Source of the DNA: Polaribacter huanghezhanensis
GTDB taxonomy: Bacteria > Bacteroidota > Bacteroidia > Flavobacteriales > Flavobacteriaceae
DNA: 64,000 bases
Assembly (NCBI RefSeq): GCF_030444335.1
Contig: NZ_CP128595.1
Coordinates: 1,054,001 to 1,118,000, forward strand
Direction of reading: 5' to 3'
In this document: positions 1 to 9,607 of the stretch, piece by piece
Layout of the letters: each line of letters begins with the position of its first letter
Numbering within the stretch: position 1 is the stretch's first letter
Made by a program: the position numbers and the translations under genes
The notes under the pieces: generated by a model
Database searches by the model: none
The model's input: the letters and a program-made list of their open reading frames with translations, nothing else
Told to the model about the DNA's origin: nothing

Positions 1-1
1 T

Positions 2-1318
2 TGGATGTTGTTAATTGCTGGAGCAATAATGGTTGTAACAATTTGGACTTCTAAAAAAGCAAAAACAGTAATAGAAACAGGGGTTAATTTATCTCGTCAA
101 GGAGAAGGTCATGAAAAATTTCAGCCAAATTCTATGTCTAGAATTGTTGTTAGAGGAGCGATGGGATTGAACACAGGAATTAGTTATCTTTTTCCAAAGA
201 AAATGCTAACTTTTATTGATTCTAAATTTCAAAAACCTGTAATCGAATTATCAAAAAATAAATCGTACGAAATGCCAGCTTTTGATTTAATTAGAGCTTC
301 AGTTAACTTAATTGTTGCAGGAATATTAATTTCTATAGGTACTTCTTTAAAACTACCATTATCTACAACATATGTAACTTTTATGGTTGCAATGGGAGCT
401 TCTTTAGCGGATAGAGCATGGGGAAGAGAAAGCGCTGTGTACAGAGTTGCTGGTGTATTAAATGTAATTGGTGGTTGGTTTATGACCGCGATAGTTGCTT
501 TTGTTGCTTCGGCTACTGTAGCATATTTAATCAATTTAGGCGGTATTGTAATGGTTGGTGTATTGCTATTATTGGTTTTCGGAATTATTGCAAGAAGCTA
601 TATTAAACTTGCAAAGAAATCTCAAGAAGAAAAGAAACAGGTATACATAGAAAGAGCTGAGTTAATTACTATTAATGGCGTAATTGAAGAAAGCTCAGAT
701 CATATTTCAGAAGTTGCTTCTCGTGTAAACAAATTATACACCAATGTTGTTGATGATTTGGCAAAACACGATTTGAATAAATTGCGTAAAACCGATAAAC
801 ATGTTGGTAAATTAAACGATGAAATAGATGACTTAAAAGACGGAGTATTTTATTTTATTAAATCGTTAGATGAAACATCTGTACAAGCAAGTAGGTTTTA
901 TATTTTAGTATTAGGATATTTGCAAGATGTTGCACAATCTATTAGTTATATTTCTAGAGCAAGTTTTAAACATGTAAATAACAACCATAAAAATCTTAAA
1001 AAAGGACAGTTAAAGGATTTAAAAGAAATTGACAATCAATTAACAGACTTATTAGATAAAGTAAGTGATGTTTTTGAAAACAGAACTTTTGATCGTTTAG
1101 ATGGTATTTTAATTGAAAAACAAGAATTATTAAACGATGTTTCTGAATCCATTGAAAAACAAGTAGCTAGAATTAGAACAGATGAAACAAGTCCTAAAAA
1201 TACTACATTGTATTTTAGTATTTTATTAGAAACTAAAGATTTGGTTGGTGCATTATTAAACTTATTGCAAACCTATCAAGAGTTTCATTTATCTACAAAA
1301 GAGATAGAAGAGCTTTAA
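2..1318 (+). CDS. Inorganic phosphate transporter, PiT family with C-terminal DUF47/PhoU-like domain (5' truncated)
   Basis: The reading frame is open to the left window edge, so the start and the first membrane half are missing. The visible N-terminal part holds several hydrophobic segments and the PiT-type motif LKLPLSTTYVTFMVAMGASL (residues about 115-134), where the related families have a G-x-x-[IVL]-S-T-T/H signature. From about residue 205 the protein becomes soluble, charged and coiled, like the DUF47/PhoU-like helical domain found beside or fused to PiT carriers. By family this is a low-affinity, ion-coupled phosphate uptake protein of the inner membrane, with the C-terminal domain in the cytoplasm. 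A strong convergent terminator follows. Substrate is inferred from family. Confidence 0.85.
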   Translation, partial: WMLLIAGAIMVVTIWTSKKAKTVIETGVNLSRQGEGHEKFQPNSMSRIVVRGAMGLNTGISYLFPKKMLTFIDSKFQKPVIELSKNKSYEMPAFDLIRASVNLIVAGILISIGTSLKLPLSTTYVTFMVAMGASLADRAWGRESAVYRVAGVLNVIGGWFMTAIVAFVASATVAYLINLGGIVMVGVLLLLVFGIIARSYIKLAKKSQEEKKQVYIERAELITINGVIEESSDHISEVASRVNKLYTNVVDDLAKHDLNKLRKTDKHVGKLNDEIDDLKDGVFYFIKSLDETSVQASRFYILVLGYLQDVAQSISYISRASFKHVNNNHKNLKKGQLKDLKEIDNQLTDLLDKVSDVFENRTFDRLDGILIEKQELLNDVSESIEKQVARIRTDETSPKNTTLYFSILLETKDLVGALLNLLQTYQEFHLSTKEIEEL

Positions 1319-1335
1319 GAAAGGCTAAATTAGTT

Positions 1336-1365
1336 AAAAAAACCGAGTAGATACTCGGTTTTTTT
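1336..1365. terminator. Bidirectional terminator between the phosphate transporter and the helicase gene
   Basis: Perfect inverted repeat with core arms AACCGAGTA/TACTCGGTT, a 2-nt loop, and flanking A and T tracts on both sides. It lies between two convergent genes and can serve both. Confidence 0.85.
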
Positions 1366-1376
1366 ATGCGATAAAC

Positions 1377-3782
1377 TTAAGATTCTAAAGACAACAAAAC
1401 CATTCTCAACTCCATAAAAGTAAAACTTTTATGTACTTTTTCTTTAAGCTCTGTTAAGTTTTTAAACTCAGTTTCTTCAATAGCTTTTATAATTTTTTTA
1501 TAGCGTTTTAGTGCAATCAATTCTAAAATATCAATTTCTCCAGACGGAATATAACTTGCCAAATGACTTTCAACGGTTCCAGAAGTTAAACTACGTTCTT
1601 TGGCAATTTCTTTTACAGACAATCCGCTTTTAAACAATTCAAAAGAAATTTGCTTTGTTGGTTTTTTATCTTCTCTTTTTTGTTGATTTAAATGATTGAT
1701 TCCGTTTTCTTTACAATAGTTTGTAATTAATTCTAAAATTTCTTCGCCATATTTTTGAACACGAATTTTCCCCATTCCGTTTATTTTCAACAATTCTTTT
1801 TCAGTTCTAGGAAGTTCATCACAGAGCAAGTATAAGGTTTCTTGGGTGAAAATCTGAAAATGCGGAATGTTTTCTGCTTTGGCAATAGCATCTCTCAATT
1901 CTCGTAATTTTAACGCAATAATTGGGTCTCTTTTAGAAGCAACTTTTTTCTTTTTTGGTTTTTCAACATTTTGTAAAACTGCGTTTGCTCTAACTTGTAA
2001 ATACGCTTTCGTTTTAAAACCCTCTGTCATTTTTTTAAGAGCGAATACTTTTTCGGTGAGTACTTCTTGTAGCGAATCAAACTGTTTTTCAAAATCTTTT
2101 TTTACTGCTTTGTTATCAGAAGAAAAAGAAATTTTTGACAACGGTTGCACAATATTTTTAATGGTTTGTGTTAAAAAGTAATCAACTGCTTTTGTAAATC
2201 GTTCTTGAATTAAAGAACTGTTTTCTGGTAAAATTGCTTCTTCTGAAACGGTTTTTAACTGAATTTTAAACCCGTTTGCAATTTTCATCAACGATACAAT
2301 TCCATTGTCTTTTATCATTTGTAGATGCTCAATTACTTCACCTTTTATGCTGGTTCTATTTTTATAAAAAATGTCAATCAATCGAGTAGTTGGATATAAA
2401 AATCGTTGATAATCAAAAAGTTCTGAAATCAAATTGAGCTGAAATTGTTTTTCAGAGGCGATTAATATTTTTTCATCAGGATGATTTTCTTCCACGCTTT
2501 TATTAAACGAACCTACTTTTTCATCATTGATAATTGCGTTGCTGCTAATTTTTGTTTTCAGCACAATTCCTTCCAACGAAGTACATCTACTTAGCGCAAC
2601 ATAGGTTTGTCCGTGTGCAAAAGAGGCTTCAGCGTCAATAATTGCTTTTTCAAATGTTAAACCTTGACTTTTATGGATGGTTATTGCCCAAGCCAAACGC
2701 AACGGAATTTGAGAAAACGAACCTGTAATGTCTTCTTTTATTTCTTTGGTTTCTTCGTTGATGGCATAATTGATGTTTTCCCAAGTTTCTTTTTCGGTAA
2801 CAATTTCATCTGTTTCGTTGGCGCATTGCACCGTAACGGTTTCTTTAGAAATGTCTGTAACAATTCCAATTTTTCCGTTGTAATATCTTTTTTCTTGCGA
2901 GGAATCGTTTTTGATAAACATTACTTGTGCACCAACTTTTAATGCTAGTTTTTCATCATTCGGAAAAGAATTTTCGTTGAATTTTCCAGAAACATCGGCT
3001 TTAAAAAAAAAAGTTTTTGTTTTCAACTTTTCAAGTTCTAAATTGTTGATGGCATTTGCTCTGTTATTATGCGTTGTTAAGGTGATAAATCCAGCGTCTT
3101 TTTTCGGAGAAAAAGTTGGATTGTAACGTTCGTTTAATGTCTGTGCTGATTCATCAGACAATACATCATTTCTGATTTCATTTAAAATTTTGATGAAATC
3201 TTCGTTTTTTTGACGGTAAATATGTTTCAATTCTATAGAAACCACATTGGCTTCTTGATAGGCTTTTGAGCTAAAAAAATAAACTGTTTTATAATGCTGT
3301 TGTAGCAAACTCCATTCGTTTGGTTTTACAACTGGCGCCAATTGTTGTAAGTCTCCAATCATTAAAACTTGCGCGCCACCAAACACTTTATTTCGGTTTT
3401 TATAGCGACGCATTACTTGGTCAATTCCGTCTAACAAATCGGCTCTAACCATACTTATTTCATCAATAATTATTAAATCTAACGATTTGATAATATCAAT
3501 TTTTGTTCTAGAAAATTTACGCTGTTGATTAGACGTATTTGCAATTTGATTTGGTAAAATTGGACCAAAAGGCATTTGAAAAAACGAATGAATAGTAACG
3601 CCTTTTGCATTGATTGCTGCAACACCCGTTGGTGCAACCACCACCATTCTTTTTAAAGATTCGTTTTTAATTTGATGTAAAAAAGTAGTTTTCCCTGTTC
3701 CTGCTTTTCCAGTGATAAATAAATTTCGATCTGTCTTTTCTATAAAATCTAAAGCAAGTTCTAATTCTTGATTTTTTGACAT
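1377..3782 (-). CDS. Pif1/RecD-like ATP-dependent helicase with HRDC and C-terminal helix-turn-helix domains
   Basis: Superfamily 1 helicase of the Pif1/RecD2 type. Walker A is GKAGTGKTTF (about residues 25-34), Walker B is LIIIDEISM (about 103-111), and the C-terminal helicase motif is WAITIHKSQGLTFEKA (about 365-380) followed by VALSRC. Residues about 620-715 resemble an HRDC nucleic-acid-binding domain, and about 730-760 (SGLSVKEIAKERSLTSGTVE) look like the helix-turn-helix found at the tail of some RecQ/Pif1 proteins. Expected to unwind DNA in replication or repair. Single gene, ATG start, read toward the PiT gene. Which DNA structure it acts on cannot be told from sequence. Confidence 0.85.
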   Translation of the reverse strand: MSKNQELELALDFIEKTDRNLFITGKAGTGKTTFLHQIKNESLKRMVVVAPTGVAAINAKGVTIHSFFQMPFGPILPNQIANTSNQQRKFSRTKIDIIKSLDLIIIDEISMVRADLLDGIDQVMRRYKNRNKVFGGAQVLMIGDLQQLAPVVKPNEWSLLQQHYKTVYFFSSKAYQEANVVSIELKHIYRQKNEDFIKILNEIRNDVLSDESAQTLNERYNPTFSPKKDAGFITLTTHNNRANAINNLELEKLKTKTFFFKADVSGKFNENSFPNDEKLALKVGAQVMFIKNDSSQEKRYYNGKIGIVTDISKETVTVQCANETDEIVTEKETWENINYAINEETKEIKEDITGSFSQIPLRLAWAITIHKSQGLTFEKAIIDAEASFAHGQTYVALSRCTSLEGIVLKTKISSNAIINDEKVGSFNKSVEENHPDEKILIASEKQFQLNLISELFDYQRFLYPTTRLIDIFYKNRTSIKGEVIEHLQMIKDNGIVSLMKIANGFKIQLKTVSEEAILPENSSLIQERFTKAVDYFLTQTIKNIVQPLSKISFSSDNKAVKKDFEKQFDSLQEVLTEKVFALKKMTEGFKTKAYLQVRANAVLQNVEKPKKKKVASKRDPIIALKLRELRDAIAKAENIPHFQIFTQETLYLLCDELPRTEKELLKINGMGKIRVQKYGEEILELITNYCKENGINHLNQQKREDKKPTKQISFELFKSGLSVKEIAKERSLTSGTVESHLASYIPSGEIDILELIALKRYKKIIKAIEETEFKNLTELKEKVHKSFTFMELRMVLLSLES

Positions 3783-3810
3783 GATAGCGTTTTTGTTGCA
3801 AGATAAACAA

Positions 3811-3854
3811 TCAAAAAAAGAGTTTATAAAAAACTCAAGAGTTTTTTATAAACT
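3811..3854 (-). terminator. Terminator of the DUF1275 gene, 16-bp perfect hairpin
   Basis: AGTTTATAAAAAACTC at 3821-3836 is exactly mirrored at 3839-3854 across a 2-nt loop. On the minus strand it is followed by a run of T (complement of 3813-3819). It sits downstream of the 3890-4642 gene and upstream of the helicase start. Confidence 0.75.
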
Positions 3855-3889
3855 TATACTCTTATTTTGTGAGATTTTCAGCAATAAGT

Positions 3890-4642
3890 TTAGGTGTTAT
3901 TGTGTACCGTTTTTTTCTGGATATATTTTCTTTTGGTCTTTATTAGTTTGTATCTAAGATCATCATAAAATAAACTGATTAGTAAAATAAAAGCACCAAA
4001 AATTAAGGTGTTTAATTTAAAATCTAGTTTAGAATATAAAAAACCACCAAATAATCCACCGGCAAAAAAGAAAGAAATAATATAAATCCGTAGCTTGATG
4101 TTTGCTTTAAGTTTCTCTCTATTTGGATGCAATTTCGGAAAAAACAATTGAGAAAGATCAATCCCTAAATCAGTAAATAGTCCAGTTAAATGTGTTGTTC
4201 TTACAACAGCATTTGAAATTTTGGTAACAAAAGAGTTTTGAATTCCCATTGCAAAAAGCAGGAAGCAGATGATTAAATTTGGATATTTTACCTGGGTGAT
4301 ATTGCTTAAGATACCAATTGAAATTAAAATTAGACTTTCAATTATTGTTGGTAAAAGAAAAATATTAAATCGTTTGTTTTTTCTAAATTTTTCAATTAGA
4401 AAACTAGATGAAAATGAACCAAAAAGAAATGAAAAAATATAAAGGAAATAGATAGTTCCTTTCCAAAAATTAAAATCGGCAACATCATATATAAATAAAG
4501 CGAAATGACCTGTTACATTTGTAGTTAATTGACTAAAAGCTAAAAACCCTGTGACATTTACAATTCCAGCCACAAAAGACAGCACAACAGCAATTTGCAA
4601 ATTTTGTTTTAAAGTTCTGTTTTTGCCTTGATGTCTAAACAT
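3890..4642 (-). CDS. DUF1275 (YoaK-like) integral membrane protein
   Basis: 250 aa with about six hydrophobic segments. The N-terminal stretch has the DUF1275 pattern: SFVAGIVNVTGFLAF, then TTNVTGHFALF (about residues 20-50), and a central GIQNSFVTKISNAVVRTTHLTGLFTDLG segment typical of the family. The function of the family is not established; some members have been suggested to be transporters. A lysine-rich cytoplasmic tail ends the protein. Monocistronic, with a strong hairpin behind it. Family assignment is firm; function unknown. Confidence 0.8.
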   Translation of the reverse strand: MFRHQGKNRTLKQNLQIAVVLSFVAGIVNVTGFLAFSQLTTNVTGHFALFIYDVADFNFWKGTIYFLYIFSFLFGSFSSSFLIEKFRKNKRFNIFLLPTIIESLILISIGILSNITQVKYPNLIICFLLFAMGIQNSFVTKISNAVVRTTHLTGLFTDLGIDLSQLFFPKLHPNREKLKANIKLRIYIISFFFAGGLFGGFLYSKLDFKLNTLIFGAFILLISLFYDDLRYKLIKTKRKYIQKKTVHNNT

Positions 4643-4744
4643 GCTTTTTCCATTTAAGTTGGTTGTTTAAATTGTACATGATGTAATTCCTACTAAATGT
4701 AGCTATAAATAGATTTAGAAGCAAACAAAACCAAACAAGAATTC

Positions 4745-4775
4745 ATAAAAAATCCCAAGCAATTTGCTCAGGATT
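4745..4775 (-). terminator. Terminator of the sucA-sucB transcript
   Basis: Imperfect hairpin (AATCC...GGATT outer arms, AGCA/TGCT inner arms) at 4751-4775, followed on the minus strand by a T tract (complement of 4747-4752), 40 bp past the sucB stop. Confidence 0.65.
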
Positions 4776-4814
4776 ATTTATATCTAAAAAATATAAATTT
4801 CTAACAATCTATTA

Positions 4815-6029
4815 TTACATTTCCAGTGCTTTCTTAATATCATTATCCATCAATAATTCTACCGGGTTTTCTAATGCTTCTTTTACAGCGACTAAAAATC
4901 CAACAGATTCACGTCCGTCAATAATTCTGTGATCGTAAGACAACGCCACATACATTATTGGCTGAATCACCACTTGTCCATTAACAGCCATTGGTCTGTT
5001 TACAATGTTGTGCATTCCTAAAATTCCACTTTGTGGAGGATTGATAATTGGTGTAGATAACATAGAACCAAAAATTCCACCATTTGTAACGGTAAACGTT
5101 CCGCCTGTCATTTCATCAATCGTTATTTGTCCGTCTCTAGCTCTTAAAGCCAAGCGTTTTACTTCAGATTCTACACCTCTAAAAGATAAGTTTTCTGCAT
5201 TTCTAATCACAGGAACCATCAATCCTTTTGGTCCAGAAACAGCAATAGAAATATCTTGAAAATCGTGTTTGATTTGAAAATCTCCATCAATCATAGAATT
5301 GACATCAGGATACATTTTTAACGCTCTTACAATCGCTAAGGTAAAGAAAGACATAAAACCTAAGCCAACGCCGTGTTTTGCTTTAAAATCTTCTTTGTAC
5401 TGAGAACGTAAATCAAAAATTGGTTGCATGTTTACTTCGTTAAACGTAGTTAACATTGCAGTTTCACTTTTTACAGCAACCAAACGTTCAGCAACTTTTC
5501 TACGTAACATAGACATTTTTTTACGTTCTGTTCCTCTAGAGCCGTTTGAAGGTTGAGTTCCCATTGAGGGTACTGCATTTACAGCATCATCTTTGGTAAT
5601 TCTACCCGCTTTTCCAGTTCCGCTTACAGAAGCTGCATCGATTCCTTTTTCGGCCAATACTTTTTTAGCCGCAGGAGAAGCTGTTCCGGTTGCATACGTT
5701 GTTGCTTTTGGTACTTCTTTTACTTCAGCTTTCTTTTCTACTTTTGGCGCTTCGCTGCTTACTGAAGATTGCTCACTGCCAACTGGTTTCTCTGCACTTG
5801 TATCGATTAAGCAAACCACTTCGCCAACAGCAACGGCATCGCCTTCTTCTGCTTTTAACGTAATAATTCCGCTTTCTTCCGCAGGCAATTCTAAAGTTGC
5901 TTTGTCAGAATCTACTTCTGCAATTGGTTGGTCTTTTTCAACATAATCACCATCTTCAACTAACCAAGTTGCTATTTCTACTTCTGTAATTGATTCTCCC
6001 GGAGAAGGAACTTTCATTTCTAAAATCAT
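4815..6029 (-). CDS. sucB: 2-oxoglutarate dehydrogenase E2, dihydrolipoyllysine-residue succinyltransferase
   Basis: Transfers the succinyl group from lipoyl-lysine to CoA in the 2-oxoglutarate dehydrogenase complex of the TCA cycle. Domains in order: one lipoyl domain (1-75) with the lipoylated lysine in [13 protein letters not shown]; a Ser/Glu/Lys-rich linker (about 80-115); a peripheral subunit-binding domain (about 118-155, [14 protein letters not shown]); and the catalytic acyltransferase domain with the active-site signature [11 protein letters not shown] near the C-terminus. At 404 aa it has normal length. It lies 38 bp after sucA in the same direction, so the two are probably one operon. 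ATG start; a second ATG four codons in (6017) is possible. The linker carries a CAGT-type repeat (see findings). Confidence 0.95.
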   Translation of the reverse strand: MILEMKVPSPGESITEVEIATWLVEDGDYVEKDQPIAEVDSDKATLELPAEESGIITLKAEEGDAVAVGEVVCLIDTSAEKPVGSEQSSVSSEAPKVEKKAEVKEVPKATTYATGTASPAAKKVLAEKGIDAASVSGTGKAGRITKDDAVNAVPSMGTQPSNGSRGTERKKMSMLRRKVAERLVAVKSETAMLTTFNEVNMQPIFDLRSQYKEDFKAKHGVGLGFMSFFTLAIVRALKMYPDVNSMIDGDFQIKHDFQDISIAVSGPKGLMVPVIRNAENLSFRGVESEVKRLALRARDGQITIDEMTGGTFTVTNGGIFGSMLSTPIINPPQSGILGMHNIVNRPMAVNGQVVIQPIMYVALSYDHRIIDGRESVGFLVAVKEALENPVELLMDNDIKKALEM

Positions 6030-6067
6030 GTCTATAATTTTATTTTTTATCTAAATTTCTTTATTTT

Positions 6068-8800
6068 TTAATCAAAAACTTTGTCTAAAACTTTTTGCTG
6101 TCTCTTTTTAAAACGTGCGCTAGAACCAGCGGCAGGAACTGCATGGTATTCTCTAGAAGCAACTTCTAATTGTAACTTCGGAAAACGCTCTAGCATATAA
6201 CTCCAAGCGCCCATATTCTTTGGTTCTTCTTGCGCCCAAACAAAACGTTCTGCGGTTGGATAAGTTGCGATTACATTTCCTAATTGTTCTTCATGCAACG
6301 GAAATAATTGTTCTATTCTTACCAGTGCAATGTCGTTTCTTTCTAATTTTTCTCTTTCTGCAAGTAAATCATAATAAAATTTACCCATACAAAATACTAC
6401 TTTTTTTATTTTTGATTTATCAACCAAATGATCGTCAATAACTTCTTGAAAAGTTCCGTTTGCAAAATCCTCAAGAGGATTCATGGCTTTTGGGTGACGC
6501 AATAAACTTTTTGGTGTAAAAACAATTAATGGTTTTCTGTAATTCCGTTTCATTTGTCTGCGTAAAATATGATACATATTTGCAGGCGTTGTGCAATTTG
6601 CAACAGTCATATTATCAATTGCGCATAATTGTAAATAACGTTCTATTCTTGCAGATGAATGTTCAGAACCTTGCCCCTCATATCCGTGAGGTAATAAAAT
6701 AACGATTCCGTTTTGTAATTTCCATTTGTCTTCAGAAGCAGAAATATATTGATCAAAAATAATTTGTGCTCCGTTAGAGAAATCTCCAAACTGTGCTTCC
6801 CAAATTGTTAAACAATTTGGAAATGCCATTGAGTAACCATAATCAAATCCCAACACACCGTATTCTGATAAGTGAGAATTGTAAATGGTCATATTTCCTT
6901 TATTTTCAGGATTGGTATTTAGTAGATTGATTCTTTCTTCAGTAACTTCATCACGTAAAATGGCGTGTCTGTGCGAAAAAGTTCCACGTTCTACATCTTG
7001 ACCAGAAATACGGACGTTAAATCCTTCTTCTAGCAAAGAGCCATAGGCTAGCGTTTCTGCCATTCCCCAATCTAATTCATTAGATTCGAAAACCATTTTC
7101 TCTCTTCCTTTTAAAATACGTTCAGCTTTTCTAACAAATTTTACGTTTTCTGGAACTGTAGAAACAATTTTAGCAATGTTTTTTAATTTTTCTGTAGCAT
7201 AAGTAGTATCAACAGAGGCTAACATTGCTTCTTTTCCATGACGTAGAAAACCTTTCCACGTAGTTTTCATAAACTCTCTTACTTTAGAGGTTGTGTCTTG
7301 TTTTGCTTTGTCAAACTCAACTTCTAACATTGATTTAAACTCGTCTGTAATTTGAGTTAAATATTCATTTGTGATAGTTCCTTCTGTTAACAATTGATTT
7401 GCATAAAGATCTTTTAAATTTTTATGTTTTGCAATTGCTTTGTATAATTTTGGTTGTGTAAAACGAGGTTCGTCACCTTCGTTATGACCGTATTTTCTAT
7501 ATCCTAAAAGGTCAATAAAAACATCCTTATTGAATTTCATTCTATATTCAATAGCAATTTCCATTGCATGACAAACTGCTTCTACATCATCTGCATTTAC
7601 ATGTAAAACTGGAGATAATGTTACTTTTGCAACATCGGTACAATAGGTGCTTGATCTTGCATCTAAATAATTTGTTGTAAAACCAACTTGATTGTTGACT
7701 ACCACATGAACAGTTCCGCCAGTTTTATAACCGTTTAACTGTGCCATTTGTGTTACTTCGTATACAATTCCTTGTCCAGCAATCGCAGCATCACCGTGAA
7801 TAATGATTGGTAATATTTTAGAATTATCTCCTTTATATTTTTTATCAATTTTAGCGCGGGTAATTCCTTCAGCAACAGCACCAACAGTCTCTAAATGCGA
7901 TGGATTTGGTACTAAGTTCATTTTAATACTTTGTCCGTTTTTATATGTTTTACTTAGGGTTAATCCTAAATGATACTTGACATCGCCATCTAAATCCTCA
8001 TCTTCAAAATCTTTTCCTTCAAACTCGTTAAATAATTCTCTAACTGGTTTTTTAAAAATATTTACCAAGGTGTTTAAACGGCCACGATGTGCCATTCCAA
8101 GAACACATTCTTTAACACCGTAGTTTTCTGCTGCAGATCTAAGTAGTACACTTAATCCTGGAATCAAAGCTTCTCCTCCTTCTAAAGAAAAACGTTTTTG
8201 CCCTACATATTTGGTTTGTAAAAAGGTTTCGAAACCAACAGCTTGATTTACTTTTTGTAAAATGTATTTTTTAGAATCGACAGAATACGTTGGTAAATTA
8301 CTGTTTTTGTTTAATCGGTCTTGCCACCATTTTAACTCTTCGGGGTTTCTTAAATACATAAATTCAACACCAATAGAATTGCAGTACACATTTTCTAAGT
8401 GTTCAATAATTTCAGTTAGAGTTCTAGGACCAATACCTAAAACATCACTTGCATTAAAAACAGTGTTTAAGTCGTTTTGTGATAAACCAAAATTTTCAAG
8501 CGCTAAAGTAGGAGTGTATTTTCTTCTTTCTCTAACCGGATTTGTTTTTGTAAACAAGTGCCCACGCGTTCTATACCCATTTATTAAATCGATGACTAAA
8601 AACTCTTTTCGAACTTCTTCAGGGATTTCTGAAGAAATCTCTACTTTATCTGTAAAAGAGTACTTCTCATTTGCTAAATCATAACCTTGAAAAAAACTTC
8701 TCCAACTCGGTTCAACTACATCTGGATTTTTTAAATACTGTTCATATAAATCTCCAATAAAACCTGTATGTGCCGCATTTAAGAACGAAAACTTGTCCAT
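6068..8800 (-). CDS. sucA: 2-oxoglutarate dehydrogenase E1 component
   Basis: Thiamine-diphosphate-dependent decarboxylase of the 2-oxoglutarate dehydrogenase complex. It starts MDKFSFLNAAHTGFIGDLYEQYL, the usual N-terminal segment of this family. The thiamine-binding stretch GDAAIAGQGIVYE...VNNQVGFTT is present at about residues 335-375, followed by the transketolase-like pyrimidine-binding half. Length 910 aa, normal. The frame stays open 17 codons upstream to a TTG at 8851, but a TATTTTTG -7 box at 8841-8848 would start transcription after that point, so the ATG at 8800 is chosen. Followed closely by sucB. Confidence 0.95.
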   Translation of the reverse strand: MDKFSFLNAAHTGFIGDLYEQYLKNPDVVEPSWRSFFQGYDLANEKYSFTDKVEISSEIPEEVRKEFLVIDLINGYRTRGHLFTKTNPVRERRKYTPTLALENFGLSQNDLNTVFNASDVLGIGPRTLTEIIEHLENVYCNSIGVEFMYLRNPEELKWWQDRLNKNSNLPTYSVDSKKYILQKVNQAVGFETFLQTKYVGQKRFSLEGGEALIPGLSVLLRSAAENYGVKECVLGMAHRGRLNTLVNIFKKPVRELFNEFEGKDFEDEDLDGDVKYHLGLTLSKTYKNGQSIKMNLVPNPSHLETVGAVAEGITRAKIDKKYKGDNSKILPIIIHGDAAIAGQGIVYEVTQMAQLNGYKTGGTVHVVVNNQVGFTTNYLDARSSTYCTDVAKVTLSPVLHVNADDVEAVCHAMEIAIEYRMKFNKDVFIDLLGYRKYGHNEGDEPRFTQPKLYKAIAKHKNLKDLYANQLLTEGTITNEYLTQITDEFKSMLEVEFDKAKQDTTSKVREFMKTTWKGFLRHGKEAMLASVDTTYATEKLKNIAKIVSTVPENVKFVRKAERILKGREKMVFESNELDWGMAETLAYGSLLEEGFNVRISGQDVERGTFSHRHAILRDEVTEERINLLNTNPENKGNMTIYNSHLSEYGVLGFDYGYSMAFPNCLTIWEAQFGDFSNGAQIIFDQYISASEDKWKLQNGIVILLPHGYEGQGSEHSSARIERYLQLCAIDNMTVANCTTPANMYHILRRQMKRNYRKPLIVFTPKSLLRHPKAMNPLEDFANGTFQEVIDDHLVDKSKIKKVVFCMGKFYYDLLAEREKLERNDIALVRIEQLFPLHEEQLGNVIATYPTAERFVWAQEEPKNMGAWSYMLERFPKLQLEVASREYHAVPAAGSSARFKKRQQKVLDKVFD

Positions 8801-8840
8801 ATATTTATTTAATACTTTGGGTATAATAATATAACTAATA

Positions 8841-8848
8841 CAAAAATA
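8841..8848 (-). promoter_or_regulatory. sucA: Candidate -7 box for sucA
   Basis: TATTTTTG on the minus strand matches the Bacteroidetes TAnnTTTG element, about 40 bp upstream of the sucA ATG. No good -33 element was seen, so this is moderate evidence. Confidence 0.45.
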
Positions 8849-8922
8849 CAACTTTTGCTAAAAATGAGCTTTCTTTTTTTAATTTATTGAATGAATATTT
8901 CTTTGTTTTTTCTTGAAAAAAA

Positions 8923-8953
8923 TTTGGCGGTTTTTTAAAAAGATTTATATTTG
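8923..8953 (+). promoter_or_regulatory. Promoter of tRNA-Asn
   Basis: TTTG at 8923-8926, a 19-bp spacer, and TATATTTG at 8946-8953 form a full Bacteroidetes housekeeping promoter 28 bp upstream of the mature tRNA 5' end. Confidence 0.75.
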
Positions 8954-8981
8954 CACTCGCAAAACTTTTAGTCTTGCAAAC

Positions 8982-9055
8982 TCCTCCTTAGCTCAGTTGG
9001 TTAGAGCATCTGACTGTTAATCAGAGGGTCCTAGGTTCGAGCCCTAGAGGAGGAG
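8982..9055 (+). tRNA. tRNA-Asn (anticodon GTT)
   Basis: Full cloverleaf: acceptor TCCTCCT/AGGAGGA, D stem GCTC/GAGC, anticodon stem TCTGA/TCAGA with loop CTGTTAA, T arm CTAGG-TTCGAGC-CCTAG, discriminator G. The anticodon is 9016-9018 GTT. The CCA end is not encoded. Its cognate synthetase asnS is also in this window (46545-47978). Confidence 0.97.
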
Positions 9056-9089
9056 CAAAAAAGCCTTAACATATAGTTAAGGCTTTTTT
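9056..9089. terminator. Terminator after tRNA-Asn, bidirectional
   Basis: AAGCCTTAAC and GTTAAGGCTT form perfect 10-bp arms around ATATA, with a T tract on the plus side and an A tract before it. It serves the tRNA gene and the convergent Lrp-type gene. Confidence 0.85.
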
Positions 9090-9107
9090 ATTTTTGTACG
9101 CTAAAAA

Positions 9108-9569
9108 TCAAATAGTTATCTGTCTATCTATTTGTTGATCTAATGAAATAAAGGTTTCTGTTCTTGCAACACCCTTTATTTTTTGAATATCTTGATTTAA
9201 TAAATGCATTAAATCCTCATTATTTTTACACAATATTTTAATAAAAATGGCGTAATTACCAGTAGTATAATGGCTTTCTACTATTTCAGGTATTTCCTCC
9301 AGTTTTTTAATTGCTGAAGTATACATACTGGCGGAATCTAAAAACACCCCCACAAAGGCTGTTGTTGAGTAGCCCAACGCTTTTGGGTTTAAGATCATTT
9401 TTGAACCAACTATCAGCTTAGATGCTTCAAGTTTTTTTAATCTTTGATGGATTGCGGCCCCAGAAATACCAACTTCTTTTGCAATGGTTAGAATGGGTGT
9501 ACGAGCATCTTTAACTAAATTTTTGATAATGATTTTATCAATACCATCAATTTTGATTTTTGTTGACAT
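9108..9569 (-). CDS. Lrp/AsnC family transcriptional regulator
   Basis: 153 aa. N-terminal AsnC-type helix-turn-helix (about residues 5-62: DKIIIKNLVKDARTPILTIAKEVGISGAAIHQRLKKLEA) followed by an RAM/ligand-binding domain (about 70-150) with VGVFLDS and a YTTGNYAIFIKI strand. Members of the family bind amino acids and control their metabolism as dimers or octamers. The target and ligand are not shown by the sequence; no amino-acid operon is adjacent. ATG start. Its transcript ends at the shared hairpin with tRNA-Asn. Confidence 0.9.
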   Translation of the reverse strand: MSTKIKIDGIDKIIIKNLVKDARTPILTIAKEVGISGAAIHQRLKKLEASKLIVGSKMILNPKALGYSTTAFVGVFLDSASMYTSAIKKLEEIPEIVESHYTTGNYAIFIKILCKNNEDLMHLLNQDIQKIKGVARTETFISLDQQIDRQITI

Positions 9570-9607
9570 TAATTAGTTGTTTTAAATGAGTTTGGTGGGG
9601 AAATGTA

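Noticed and set aside
2664..2942. Plus-strand reading frames inside the helicase gene
   Set aside because: Antisense shadows of a strongly supported gene, with Phe/Cys-rich composition typical of such frames.
8982..9055. tRNA-Asn as an integration site of a mobile element
   Set aside because: No integrase gene and no duplicated tRNA 3' end nearby. The likeness to the CAT tRNA at 15514-15587 is the normal similarity between tRNA arms.
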